Shown piece after piece: positions 1 through 8,538 of a DNA stretch of 64,000 bases. The notes under the pieces are model-generated. The model had not been told where the DNA came from and searched no databases. It saw nothing but the letters and a program-made list of their open reading frames with translations. Source of the stretch: CAIYZT01 sp947461435 (lineage in GTDB: Bacteria; Pseudomonadota; Alphaproteobacteria; Rhodobacterales; Rhodobacteraceae); assembly GCA_965284435.1 (NCBI GenBank), contig OZ260083.1, positions 3,410,001 to 3,474,000 on the forward strand, given 5' to 3'. Position 1 is the stretch's first letter, and every line of letters begins with the position of its first letter. The position numbers and the translations under genes are program-made.

Positions 1-918
1 AAGATGGTCTCGGGGGGGCTGGGCGGGGGGCTGTTTGCCGTCTGGGCGGCCAACGATCCGGCGGGCGCACCCGACCCTATGGCCATGGCCCGCCACTTTC
101 GCCAGATCGATGCCGAGGGCGCACGGCGCGAGACGATCGCGCAGTTTGCGATCTTTGCAAAGCTGACACGGTCCTGGCCCGATGTCATCCGCGCCTGCCG
201 TTCGGCGGGCGACATTCGGGCCGCGCGGGCAGACGGCGCCATCGCGGCCGTTCTGCACCTGGAAGGCGCCGAAGCAATCAGCGCCGATCTGGAAGAACTG
301 CACCTGTTCCACGCCGCCGGATTACGCTCGATCGGTCCGGTCTGGAGCCGGCCAAACATCTTCGGCCATGGCGTGCCCTTTATCTTCCCGTCCAGCCCCG
401 ATACCGGGCCGGGGCTGACCGACGCCGGAAAGCGACTTGTGGTCGAATGTGACAGCTTGGGCATCTTGATGGATCTCGCCCACCTGAATGAAGCCGGGTT
501 TTGGGATGTGGCCAAGATTTCCGCCCGCCCCCTTATTTCAACCCATTCAGCGGCCTATGCCCTGACGGCCGCCACCCGCAATCTGACCGACAAACAATTG
601 ACCGCAATGGCCGAACGCGGCGGGCTGGTCGGGCTCAACTTCGGCTGCGCTTTCGTGCGCGCCGACGGCATCAAGAACCCCGATACCGCACCCGAGGTTC
701 TGATCCGCCATCTGGATCACCTTTTGTCGATTCTGGGCGAAGGGGGGGTCGCCTTGGGATCCGATTTTGACGGCACCATGATCCCCCACTTTTTGCGTGA
801 CGCCAGCGGTTTGCCGCATCTGATCGCTGCCATGGAACGGGCGGGCTACGGCGAAACCCTCATCCAGCGCCTGTGCTGGGACAATTGGGTGGATATGCTG
901 GACCGTGTCATAGGCTGA
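1..918 (+). CDS. Membrane dipeptidase (peptidase M19), 5' end outside window
   Basis: Zinc dipeptidase of the renal-dipeptidase family, which hydrolyses dipeptides, often with D-residues. Counting from the ATG at position 4, the metal-site glutamate lies in LHLEGAE (about residue 88), a metal histidine in STHSAAY (about 181), and the conserved GSDFDG near 252-257. The first zinc ligands of the family, in an HxD motif close to the N-terminus, are absent and the frame is open to base 1, so the real start lies upstream and this is a 3' fragment. The next gene is convergent. Family call is firm; the substrate is unknown. Confidence 0.88.
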   Translation, partial: KMVSGGLGGGLFAVWAANDPAGAPDPMAMARHFRQIDAEGARRETIAQFAIFAKLTRSWPDVIRACRSAGDIRAARADGAIAAVLHLEGAEAISADLEELHLFHAAGLRSIGPVWSRPNIFGHGVPFIFPSSPDTGPGLTDAGKRLVVECDSLGILMDLAHLNEAGFWDVAKISARPLISTHSAAYALTAATRNLTDKQLTAMAERGGLVGLNFGCAFVRADGIKNPDTAPEVLIRHLDHLLSILGEGGVALGSDFDGTMIPHFLRDASGLPHLIAAMERAGYGETLIQRLCWDNWVDMLDRVIG

Positions 919-949
919 CCGCGCGGCAGCCATGACGGCGTTTTGGCGG

Positions 950-1906
950 CTATCCTTCGCAAAACCCACAAGCCGCGCGGCGCATGGCGTCCATGATCCC
1001 CGGTTCGGTTCCCGTGTGACCCGCATCATGCACCACCACAAACTGCGCCTCGGGCCAGGCCTGATGCAGATCCCACGCCGTGCGAAACGGCGTGCACATA
1101 TCATAGCGGCCTTGCACGATCACACCGGGAATATGTGCCAGCTGGCCCGCATTTTTCAAGATCCACCCGTCCTGAACAAAAAAACCGCCGTTGCGGAAAT
1201 AATGACATTCGATCGCAGCAAAGGCCGCCGCAAAAGACGCATCCGAAAATTCCTCTTCCCGCGCGGCATTGGGCAACAAGGAAATCGTGGTGCCTTCCCA
1301 GCGGCTCCAGGCGCGGGCGCAGGCGTCTTTTTCTGCGCCGTCCGGGCCCGTCAGTCGCCGGTGATACGCACCCAAAAGATCGCCGCGTTCCGCCACGGGG
1401 ATGGGGGCCACAAATCCCTGCCACGCATCCGGAAAGAAGGCGTCTGCGCCCTTTTGGTAGAACCAGTCGATTTCCGATTTCCTCAAGGTGAAGATCCCGC
1501 GCAAGATCAATTCGCTGACACGGGTGGGATGGGTCAGCGCATAGCAAAGCGCAAGGGTTGACCCCCAGGATCCGCCCACCACCTGCCAGCGATCAATGCC
1601 CAGATGACGGCGCAGTACCTCGATATCGCCGACCAGATCCCAGGTCGTATTGTCAATCACGCTGGCATGCGGGGTCGAATTGCCGCATCCGCGCTGATCA
1701 AACAGAACGATCCGGTAAACCTTTGGGTCATGCGACTGCGCCAAAAACGGCGAAATCCCCCCGCCCGGCCCGCCATGCAAAATGACGACCGGTTTGCCAG
1801 TCGGGTTGCCATGTTCTTCAAAATAGATCTCGTGCAGGTCCGACACCCGCAGTCGGCCCGTCCGGCGCGCGGCTTGGGCCGGAAATGGGGCAAGGCGCTC
1901 AGACAT
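950..1906 (-). CDS. pip: Prolyl aminopeptidase (alpha/beta hydrolase, S33)
   Basis: Cleaves N-terminal proline from peptides in the cytoplasm. The 318-residue length is typical of bacterial proline iminopeptidase. The oxyanion-hole motif HGGPGGG is at about 44-50, DQRGCGNS at 70-77, the nucleophile Ser113 in GGSWGS, Asp269 in GRYDMC and His297 in HDAGHT, giving a full catalytic triad. It is last in a leftward set; its start overlaps the end of the upstream serine hydrolase by 8 bases, implying translational coupling. The neighbouring peptide-type hydrolase suggests peptide scavenging, but the preceding methylamine-type genes leave the operon theme open. Confidence 0.9.
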   Translation of the reverse strand: MSERLAPFPAQAARRTGRLRVSDLHEIYFEEHGNPTGKPVVILHGGPGGGISPFLAQSHDPKVYRIVLFDQRGCGNSTPHASVIDNTTWDLVGDIEVLRRHLGIDRWQVVGGSWGSTLALCYALTHPTRVSELILRGIFTLRKSEIDWFYQKGADAFFPDAWQGFVAPIPVAERGDLLGAYHRRLTGPDGAEKDACARAWSRWEGTTISLLPNAAREEEFSDASFAAAFAAIECHYFRNGGFFVQDGWILKNAGQLAHIPGVIVQGRYDMCTPFRTAWDLHQAWPEAQFVVVHDAGHTGTEPGIMDAMRRAACGFCEG

Positions 1907-2834
1907 GGCAAATCTCCTCGGTCATCTCCCAGATCAGGCGGCCCAAGGCAGGAAAGGCCCCCGGATGGTCTTGCGCCAACCCCTTGCCCTGCGTCATCAA
2001 CACCACCGTCAAAGGTGCCCGGCCGGGGGCAACCATTCGGATCATGTCATGTTTGTACCAACTGGCCTTGCTATCCCCGGTCCACAGGTTGTGCCCGGCC
2101 TTGGACCATATCTGCACATCGCTTGGCAGATCGCCGCCCAGATATTCGGACAGTTGATAATGCGGATTAAGCGCGTCCGGCCCTTTGGGATCGCGCGACA
2201 AAATCGCCTGCGCCCGGCCCAACATGGGCCGCGAGACGGGCAGCGTTCCTTCGAACATCTCCCACATCAGGCGGGCAACCGACAGGGGCGTCAGCCCGTT
2301 CAAATTCTCGCCCGCGTCTCCCGCAAATTGCGCTTCGCGGCCATAACGGGTGTCGTCCATCAACTTTTGCACGATGTTCGACCCGGCCCACTCGTCCCAA
2401 CCCAGCTTGTCATAAAAGCCGTTCAGACGGTCCCGTTTGGCGCACCAATCCATATAATCGGCCCCGTACAGCAGCGTATCGCCGGTCGTGCCCGTAAGAA
2501 GATCAATCACATAATTCGTGGCGGTGTTTGATGACCACAAGATCATGTCACGCAGGGCCCGGTCAAATTCGGATTGCGCCACAATCCTTCCTTGTTCCAA
2601 GGCGTGCAAGGCATGGATCAGGTGAAAGGGTTTGACCAAAGAGCATGGATAGCAGTGCCAATCGCCCCGATGCACAAAACCCACCGGCCCCGCCGCCGCC
2701 CCGCCCTGCCCCGGCGTCATCACCACCAGACCCATGGCATCTGCATGCAGCCCCTGCGCCCCGGCCGTCACCACCATCGCCGACACCAGATCACGGCCAA
2801 AGTCTTTCCATTGCGGCGTTTCGCGAACGAACAT
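1899..2834 (-). CDS. Serine hydrolase, class A beta-lactamase-like
   Basis: Beta-lactamase/transpeptidase-fold protein of about 311 residues. From the chosen ATG at 2834, the SxxK motif is SLVK (residues 65-68), an SxN-like motif is SSN (101-103) and the KTG-box equivalent is KAG (245-247). I see no clear signal peptide, so a cytoplasmic amidase or peptidase role is as likely as drug resistance. The open frame continues further upstream into the MttB-like gene, but that part reads as out-of-frame arginine-rich sequence, so I placed the start at 2834, 70 bases after the upstream stop. Substrate unknown. Confidence 0.72.
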   Translation of the reverse strand: MFVRETPQWKDFGRDLVSAMVVTAGAQGLHADAMGLVVMTPGQGGAAAGPVGFVHRGDWHCYPCSLVKPFHLIHALHALEQGRIVAQSEFDRALRDMILWSSNTATNYVIDLLTGTTGDTLLYGADYMDWCAKRDRLNGFYDKLGWDEWAGSNIVQKLMDDTRYGREAQFAGDAGENLNGLTPLSVARLMWEMFEGTLPVSRPMLGRAQAILSRDPKGPDALNPHYQLSEYLGGDLPSDVQIWSKAGHNLWTGDSKASWYKHDMIRMVAPGRAPLTVVLMTQGKGLAQDHPGAFPALGRLIWEMTEEICHV

Positions 2835-2904
2835 CTGGCCCCCAAAATATGCGCTTGGGCAACCTAGTCGAGAAGCGCCAAGCGCGGCAAGCCCCGCCGG
2901 CCGA

Positions 2905-4413
2905 TCAGTTCGTCTCAACCCCGCCCTCGGCCTTGCGCCGGGCGACATAATCATCCACCGCCTCGCGGATGGCCGGGTCCAAGGGCGGGGCTTCATAGGT
3001 CGCCAGCAAATCCTTCCAGATGCGATTGGCGCGCTGCGGCGCATCTTCGGATCCGCGCTGCAGCCAATTGGGATAGTTGTCACCGTTCGACACCATCGGC
3101 GCGTGAAACGCCGTTTCATACCGAGACATGGTATGCGCCGTCCCAAAGAAATGCCCGCCCACGCCCGCTTCTGCAATCGCCTCCAGACCCAGACTCTCCT
3201 CCGTCACCTCCATCGGGGTGAAATAACTCTGCATCATGCCCAGCATTTCCGCGTCCAGAATCAGCTTTTCATAAGACGCCGTCAGCCCGCCGTGCATCCA
3301 GCCCGCGGCATGGATCACAAGATGCGCCCCCCCCATCAAACAGCCCCACAGCGCCATCTGCGATTCATAGGCCGCTTGCGCATCCACCGTATTGGCCGCC
3401 GTGACGTTGGACGATCGGAAGGGCACGCCAATGCGCCGCGCCAACTGCCCCGAGGCTTGGGCCGCCTTGGTGTATTCGGGTGTGCCAAAAGCCGGTGCCC
3501 CGGTCTTCATATCCACATTCGACGTGAAACCCCCGTACATCACCGGCACGCCCCGTCGCACGATCTGCGTCAGAACAATGCCAAACATCGCCTCGGCATG
3601 TTGCAGCACCAAAGCGCCCGCCATCGTGATCGGCGCCATGGCACCGGCCAATGTAAAGGGCGTCACGATGGCGACTTGTCCATGTTCGGCCAGACACATC
3701 AGCCCCTCCGACATCGGATTGTCCAATTGCCGGGGCGAGTTGGTGTTGATCACCCCCATCATCATGGGGGTTGCCAGCAGATCATCCACCGTCCAGCCCA
3801 TCGACAGGGCTGCCATTTCGATCCCGTCCATGGTGCGTCCCCGCCCCAAGGCGTTAAGGTTCCAACTTTTGTCCATCAACGTGATGACCGAATGGTAATG
3901 GTCCAGATGCCGGGTGCGCGCGGGCAGATCCATCGGCTCCAACGGGCCCCCGGATTCCTGCTGAATGACATTCAAGGATTGGCACAGCTTCAGAAAATCA
4001 TTCATGTCGGCCAGACTGCCATCGCGGCGGCCCCGATCAAGATCCATCACATAGGCCGGCCCGCCAACGGACGAAAAGACCATGTCGTTGCCGCCAAATC
4101 GCAGATCCTTTGCGCGGTTTCGTGCGGCAATCTTGAAGGTGCGGGGCACGCTCGCCAGATGCTCCATCACCATGTCCGGATCCAGAAACACCATGGTATC
4201 CTCAACCCGCGCCCCGGCCCGGCGATAGGCATCAATCGCGGCACCGTTCAGCACACGGATCCCTTGCTGCGCCAAAAGCTGCAACGACGCCTGATGGATC
4301 GCTTCCACCTGATCGTCCGAGATCACCCGGATCGGATCATACAGACGCGGCACCTGCCCCCAAGGGCGCTGCGGAATGTCATGGGCGGATCGGGCAGGAC
4401 GACGTGAACGCAT
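2905..4413 (-). CDS. Trimethylamine methyltransferase-family protein (non-pyrrolysine MttB)
   Basis: A 502-residue TIM-barrel methyltransferase of the COG5598/MttB superfamily. The gene has no in-frame amber codon, so this is the non-pyrrolysine branch. Characterised members of that branch demethylate quaternary amines such as glycine betaine, proline betaine or carnitine and pass the methyl group to a corrinoid protein. Family-like blocks include GGPAYVMD, MSEGLMCLAEHGQ and the glycine-rich C-terminal GVGGHFFGTAHT. It lies 3 bases after the TMADH-like gene, in one transcription unit. No cognate corrinoid protein or corrinoid:H4folate methyltransferase is encoded nearby. The substrate is inferred only at class level. 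Confidence 0.82.
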   Translation of the reverse strand: MRSRRPARSAHDIPQRPWGQVPRLYDPIRVISDDQVEAIHQASLQLLAQQGIRVLNGAAIDAYRRAGARVEDTMVFLDPDMVMEHLASVPRTFKIAARNRAKDLRFGGNDMVFSSVGGPAYVMDLDRGRRDGSLADMNDFLKLCQSLNVIQQESGGPLEPMDLPARTRHLDHYHSVITLMDKSWNLNALGRGRTMDGIEMAALSMGWTVDDLLATPMMMGVINTNSPRQLDNPMSEGLMCLAEHGQVAIVTPFTLAGAMAPITMAGALVLQHAEAMFGIVLTQIVRRGVPVMYGGFTSNVDMKTGAPAFGTPEYTKAAQASGQLARRIGVPFRSSNVTAANTVDAQAAYESQMALWGCLMGGAHLVIHAAGWMHGGLTASYEKLILDAEMLGMMQSYFTPMEVTEESLGLEAIAEAGVGGHFFGTAHTMSRYETAFHAPMVSNGDNYPNWLQRGSEDAPQRANRIWKDLLATYEAPPLDPAIREAVDDYVARRKAEGGVETN

Positions 4414-4416
4414 GGC

Positions 4417-6435
4417 TTACCTCAGTTGGGGAATTTCGCGGCGCGGCGGCCCATCCACTTTCCCCAGAAGTTGGGCAAAGCGGTGGCCTGAATACACGGC
4501 ATCTGCAATCGACGAGGGTTGCAAACAATCGCCCACCCGCACAAGGCGGTTGACCTGCCCATCCAAGGCGCGAAACAGATCGTCCTGTACCAGCCGCCCC
4601 GTGCACAAGATCAACGTTTCGCAAGGCACCTCGCTCGCCCGGCCGGTATAGGCGCATTCCAGACCTGCCACCCCGCCGGCCTTTTGCGTCAAATGGGTGA
4701 AAGGCAGGATTTTCACCCCCAACCGCAGCAAACGTTCCAGAATGAAATCTTGCTCGTTGGTATAAAGGCCAAAGGTTGACGGCGTTGCCCAAGGTGTGAC
4801 CACCGTGACATCCAACCCCTGCGCCGCCAGCTTTTCCGCCCAGGCGCCCGCCATGAAATACTGCTCGTCCTCCAAGATCACGACAGGCCCCGTCACCACG
4901 GCGCCCGCGAACAGATCATCGGGGGTCAACGCACCCTCAAAGACGCGCGGCGTCAGATTGCCCACGCCAATCGCATCGCGGCGCCAGTGGCTTCCCGTGG
5001 CGATCACCACATGATCCGCCCCGAAATCGGCAATGTCGCTTGCCGTCATCTCGCTGCCCGGAAACATCTGGACGTTGGGTTGTTTGGCCAACATGGTCAG
5101 ACGCCAATCGCGCACCCGCCCCCAAGAAGACAGTCCCGGCAGCCGCATTTCGTTCAGGATGCGCCCCCCAAAGGTTCGGGATTTCTCGGCCAACGACACG
5201 CTCAGGCCCCGCCGCGCCAAGGTCAACGCCGTCTCCAGACCCGCAGGTCCCCCTCCAACAACAAGCGCGGTCTCTCGCCGGGCATAGGCGGCAATCCGTT
5301 CCGGATGCCACCCACGACGCCATTCTTCCCCCATCGTCGGGTTCTGGGTGCACCGCAGCGGCACGCCCTCATTGTTGGCCGCGCGGCATATGTTGCACCC
5401 GATACACTCGCGAATCTCGTCGGCCCGCCCATCGCGCAATTTGGCGGGCAAGAACGGGTCCGCAATAGAGGGCCGCGCCGCGCCAATGAAATCTTGCACG
5501 CCCCGTTTTATTTGATCAACCATGGTTTCCGGAGAAGTAAACCGCCCGACCGACACCACAGGTTTGCTGGTCAGCGCCTTCACAAATCCCACATGCTCTT
5601 CTTGATAGCCTTCGGGTGAAAACCGGGCTGACTTGCTGTCATTGCCCAAGGCGCCCGCTACGTTCACATCCCAAAGATCAGGCAATTCGGCCAACATTTC
5701 AACAATCTCGCGCCCCTCGCCCGAACTGGTGATGCCTTTGGGCCCGTGCAATTCATCCACCGCCAAACGCACCGCGACAGCGCAGGTGTCACCCACTTCG
5801 TCGCGCGTGTCTTCGATCATCTCGCGCAGCAAACGCACCCGGTTTTCCAAGGATCCGCCATATTCATCAGACCGCCGATTGGTCAGCGGTGACAGAAACT
5901 GAAACGGCAGGTAATCATGCCCGGCGTAGACATAAACGATATCGAAACCCGCCTGTTTGGCCCGGCGCGCGGCAGCGCGCTGCCATCCGCGAAACGCCCG
6001 AATGTCCGATTTGTCCATCTCCCGCGCCGTTGTGGGCAGATGATACAAGGCCGGTTGTTGCGATGGTGCAATACCGGGCACGCGGGTCAGCCGGTTGCTG
6101 GCATGCCCGCCCCCATGCCAAAGCTCGATTCCCGCCAACGCGCCATGGGCATGAATGGCATCTGCCGTCAGGGCCAATGGCGCGATATCGCCATCCTCCC
6201 ACAGCGTCAAAAAGGCATAGGGGCTGTCATCAGATGTGGGGTGAATGCTGCAATACTCGGTGCACACCACCCCCCACCCCCCTTCGGCCTTTATGCCCCG
6301 CAGCGCCGCTCCGGATTTTGGGCGTTGCCAGCCAAAACCGGTGGCATGGGGGGTTTGGTAAAAGCGGTTGGGCGCTGTCACAGGTCCGATCTTGACCGGC
6401 TCGAACAAAACGGCATGTCTTGGGTCCATCGGCAT
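4417..6435 (-). CDS. TMADH/DMADH-like FMN/4Fe-4S/FAD oxidoreductase
   Basis: A 672-residue protein with an N-terminal old-yellow-enzyme barrel (about 8-340), a 4Fe-4S motif with Cys344, Cys347, Cys350 and Cys362, and a C-terminal dinucleotide-binding half starting at GGGPAG (about 394). Alignment from memory with trimethylamine dehydrogenase shows the catalytic Tyr-His-Asp kept (Tyr170, His173, Asp266). The flavin-linking Cys30 is alanine (Ala31), and both substrate-bowl tryptophans (Trp264, Trp355) are missing. FMN is therefore probably non-covalent and the substrate is not trimethylamine; N-methylproline-type or other secondary/tertiary amines are candidates. The start at 6435 has AGGAGG six bases upstream. 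First gene of the leftward unit. Confidence 0.82.
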   Translation of the reverse strand: MPMDPRHAVLFEPVKIGPVTAPNRFYQTPHATGFGWQRPKSGAALRGIKAEGGWGVVCTEYCSIHPTSDDSPYAFLTLWEDGDIAPLALTADAIHAHGALAGIELWHGGGHASNRLTRVPGIAPSQQPALYHLPTTAREMDKSDIRAFRGWQRAAARRAKQAGFDIVYVYAGHDYLPFQFLSPLTNRRSDEYGGSLENRVRLLREMIEDTRDEVGDTCAVAVRLAVDELHGPKGITSSGEGREIVEMLAELPDLWDVNVAGALGNDSKSARFSPEGYQEEHVGFVKALTSKPVVSVGRFTSPETMVDQIKRGVQDFIGAARPSIADPFLPAKLRDGRADEIRECIGCNICRAANNEGVPLRCTQNPTMGEEWRRGWHPERIAAYARRETALVVGGGPAGLETALTLARRGLSVSLAEKSRTFGGRILNEMRLPGLSSWGRVRDWRLTMLAKQPNVQMFPGSEMTASDIADFGADHVVIATGSHWRRDAIGVGNLTPRVFEGALTPDDLFAGAVVTGPVVILEDEQYFMAGAWAEKLAAQGLDVTVVTPWATPSTFGLYTNEQDFILERLLRLGVKILPFTHLTQKAGGVAGLECAYTGRASEVPCETLILCTGRLVQDDLFRALDGQVNRLVRVGDCLQPSSIADAVYSGHRFAQLLGKVDGPPRREIPQLR

Positions 6436-6461
6436 CTGCGACCTCCTGCTTGCGCAGAGCC

Positions 6462-6473
6462 TAGCAATTGCTA
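6462..6473. promoter_or_regulatory. 12-bp palindrome, candidate TetR operator
   Basis: TAGCAATTGCTA is a perfect inverted repeat in the 60-base gap between the divergent flavoprotein gene and the TetR gene. Reading leftward it overlaps a possible promoter (TTGAAC, 17 bases, TAGGCT). This is where a divergently encoded TetR repressor would be expected to bind. The palindrome is seen directly; its function is inferred. Confidence 0.45.
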
Positions 6474-6495
6474 TATGATCGTTCAACAAGAAAGA

Positions 6496-7110
6496 ATGCC
6501 CGTGACCGACAAGAAAACCGTCCAACCCCGTTTCAAACGTCTGGCGGCCGACGACCGCGCGGCGGAACTGGTGCAGGCGGGTTTGGCCGTTTTGGCCAGC
6601 GGCGGGATCACCGCCTTCACCATTGACAATATCTGCAAAAGGGCCGGCGCTTCACGCGGGTTGATCGGGCATCACTTTGGCGGCAAAGACGGGCTTCTGG
6701 CCGCCTGTTACGCGGCGGCCTATGCGCCCTGGTTTCAGATGTTCAACGCAGGCGGCACACCGCCCGGCCTGCCCGACCTGATCTACGAATTGTTCACCGA
6801 CCGGCAGTTTCGCCGCGACGGTCTGAACATCTGGCTGGCCCTTTGGGGCGAGATTGCGGTAAACGCGCATCTTCAGGCCGAACATCTGCGCCACTATCAA
6901 GCCTATGAAACGGCGATCCGGCAATCGGTCGCCCGCTTTGCACAAGAGCGGTCCCGGCAGGTGGACGCCGCCAATCTGGCCACGGCCCTGATCGCCCTGC
7001 TGGATGGTCTGTGGCTTGAACTTTGCATCGCGCCCGGGTTGATGAACACCCACAAGGCCCGCCGCGCGGTGATGGCCTTGCTGGAGCCGCATCTGGGACC
7101 GCTTGCCTAA
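6496..7110 (+). CDS. TetR-family regulator, BetI-like
   Basis: A 204-residue DNA-binding repressor with an N-terminal helix-turn-helix; ICKRAGASRGLIGHHFGGK is the recognition-helix region, close to the BetI pattern in which a histidine or tyrosine precedes FGxKDGLL. The C-terminal half is the variable ligand domain. BetI itself responds to choline; a betaine or methylamine ligand would fit the neighbours. An alternative in-frame ATG at 6475 lies almost on the operator, so the start at 6496, preceded by AAGAAAG, is preferred. Probably represses the divergent flavoprotein/MttB unit and its own rightward unit. Confidence 0.82.
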   Translation: MPVTDKKTVQPRFKRLAADDRAAELVQAGLAVLASGGITAFTIDNICKRAGASRGLIGHHFGGKDGLLAACYAAAYAPWFQMFNAGGTPPGLPDLIYELFTDRQFRRDGLNIWLALWGEIAVNAHLQAEHLRHYQAYETAIRQSVARFAQERSRQVDAANLATALIALLDGLWLELCIAPGLMNTHKARRAVMALLEPHLGPLA

Positions 7111-7150
7111 GCGCACCGGGCGCAGCACATTGGGCGAAATCGGGGGACCC

Positions 7151-8074
7151 ATGTCAAAGATCATCATTTCCTGCGCCATCACCGGGTCCATTCACACCCC
7201 GTCGATGTCGCCCCACTTGCCCATCACCGCCGCCCAGATCGCCGCCGCAGCGATCGGCGCGGCGCAGGCCGGGGCCACGATCTTGCATCTGCACGCGCGC
7301 GATCCCGCACATGGTCGCCCCTCCGCGTCGCCCGATCATTGGGCAGGGTTCTTGCCCGACATCAAGGCAGGCTGCGACGCGGTGGTGAATATGACAACCG
7401 GCGGCTCGGCGGTCATGTCGCTGGACCAAAGGCTTCAGGCGCCGCGCCGCTTTGCCCCGGAAATGTGCAGCCTGAACATGGGCACGATGAACTTTGCGCT
7501 GTACCCCATGGCCGCGCGCATCACGCACTGGCTGCACGACTGGGAACAGCCGTTCTTGGAATCCTCCGATGATCTGGTGTTCAAGAACACCCCCCGCGAC
7601 ATCGCAACAGTTCTGTCCGATATGGGCGCACGCGGCGCCCGGTTCGAGTTTGAATGTTATGACGTCAGCCACCTTTACATGCTCAAACACTTCGTTGATC
7701 GGGGCGCGGTCACCGGGCCCTTGTACTTGCAGTTTGTCTTTGGCGTGCTGGGCGGAATGGCACCCGACCCTGACATGCTGGTCCTGCTCAAACGTACGGC
7801 CGACCGATTGTTCGGGCAAGACTACCACTTTTCCGTTCTGGCCGCCGGACGCGCGCAAATTCAAATGGCCACCATGGCGGCCACCATGGGCGGCCACGTC
7901 CGCGTCGGTCTGGAAGATAACCTGTACATCTCCAAAGGCGTGCTGGCGACCAGCAACGCCCAGCAAGTCACGCTGATCCGCGAGATCGTCGAACGGTTGG
8001 GCCGCGTGGTGGCCACCCCGTCCGAGGCGCGGACAATGCTGGCCCTCAAGGGCGCAGCACAGGTGGCATTTTGA
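7151..8074 (+). CDS. Beta-keto acid cleavage enzyme (BKACE, DUF849)
   Basis: Zinc-dependent enzyme that condenses a beta-keto acid with acetyl-CoA to give acetoacetate and a new acyl-CoA; the founding member is 3-keto-5-aminohexanoate cleavage enzyme. In 307 residues the N-terminal TGSIHTP and the metal motif HLHARDP (His46, His48) match the family, as does VGLEDNLY near 253-260. One BKACE subgroup cleaves dehydrocarnitine to betainyl-CoA, which would fit next to an MttB-like demethylase and a BetI-like regulator, but the sequence alone does not fix the subgroup. Followed by a GNAT gene whose TTG start overlaps its stop. Confidence 0.86.
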   Translation: MSKIIISCAITGSIHTPSMSPHLPITAAQIAAAAIGAAQAGATILHLHARDPAHGRPSASPDHWAGFLPDIKAGCDAVVNMTTGGSAVMSLDQRLQAPRRFAPEMCSLNMGTMNFALYPMAARITHWLHDWEQPFLESSDDLVFKNTPRDIATVLSDMGARGARFEFECYDVSHLYMLKHFVDRGAVTGPLYLQFVFGVLGGMAPDPDMLVLLKRTADRLFGQDYHFSVLAAGRAQIQMATMAATMGGHVRVGLEDNLYISKGVLATSNAQQVTLIREIVERLGRVVATPSEARTMLALKGAAQVAF

Positions 8075-8538
8075 CCGCAACCTTCCGCCGGGCCACAGCG
8101 GCCGATGCCCCGCTTATTCACCAACTCTTGTGCGAAATGGCAGCCGAAGAGGCGATGCAGATTCAGGGATCGGCGGCACTTTTGCGGCAGCACGGCTTTG
8201 GCCCTTCGCCCCGGTTCACCGCGGTGCTGGCCGAAGATCCGGCCCCGCTCGGCCTGCTGATCTACTTTCCCGAATACAGCACATGGCGCGGCAGTCTGGG
8301 CCTTTATGTCCAAGATCTGTTTTTGCGCCCGCCCGCCCGGGGGCGCGGTCTGGGCCGCGCCATCCTTGCCGCCGCCGTGAAAGATGCTGACTGGACACCG
8401 GCCTTTGTCACGCTCATGGTCTCGCGCAAGAACGCGAACGGGCGCGCCTTTTATGATGCCTTGGGCTTTACCCAGCGCGACATCACCGATCCGCTTATTC
8501 TGACAGGAGAGGGCCTTGCCGCCCTGATGACCCCATGA
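8071..8538 (+). CDS. GNAT-family N-acetyltransferase
   Basis: A 155-residue acetyl-CoA-dependent acetyltransferase. Beta-4/alpha-3 with the acetyl-CoA loop is VQDLFLRPPARGRGLG (RxxGxG), followed by the usual C-terminal block with FYDALGF. The start appears to be TTG at 8071 overlapping the BKACE stop, and the stop overlaps the next ATG (ATGA), so all three genes are probably co-translated. Being paired with an acetylpolyamine amidohydrolase suggests an amine or polyamine substrate, though this is inference from context. Confidence 0.8.
   Translation: MTATFRRATAADAPLIHQLLCEMAAEEAMQIQGSAALLRQHGFGPSPRFTAVLAEDPAPLGLLIYFPEYSTWRGSLGLYVQDLFLRPPARGRGLGRAILAAAVKDADWTPAFVTLMVSRKNANGRAFYDALGFTQRDITDPLILTGEGLAALMTP

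Noticed and set aside
1899..2834. Antibiotic-resistance beta-lactamase
   Set aside because: The SxxK/SxN/KAG motifs are shared by many amidases and peptidases, no signal peptide is seen, and the context is peptide and amine metabolism.
2734..4407. A 557-codon open frame on the plus strand
   Set aside because: Antisense to the MttB-like gene, with His/Arg/Gln-rich shadow composition.
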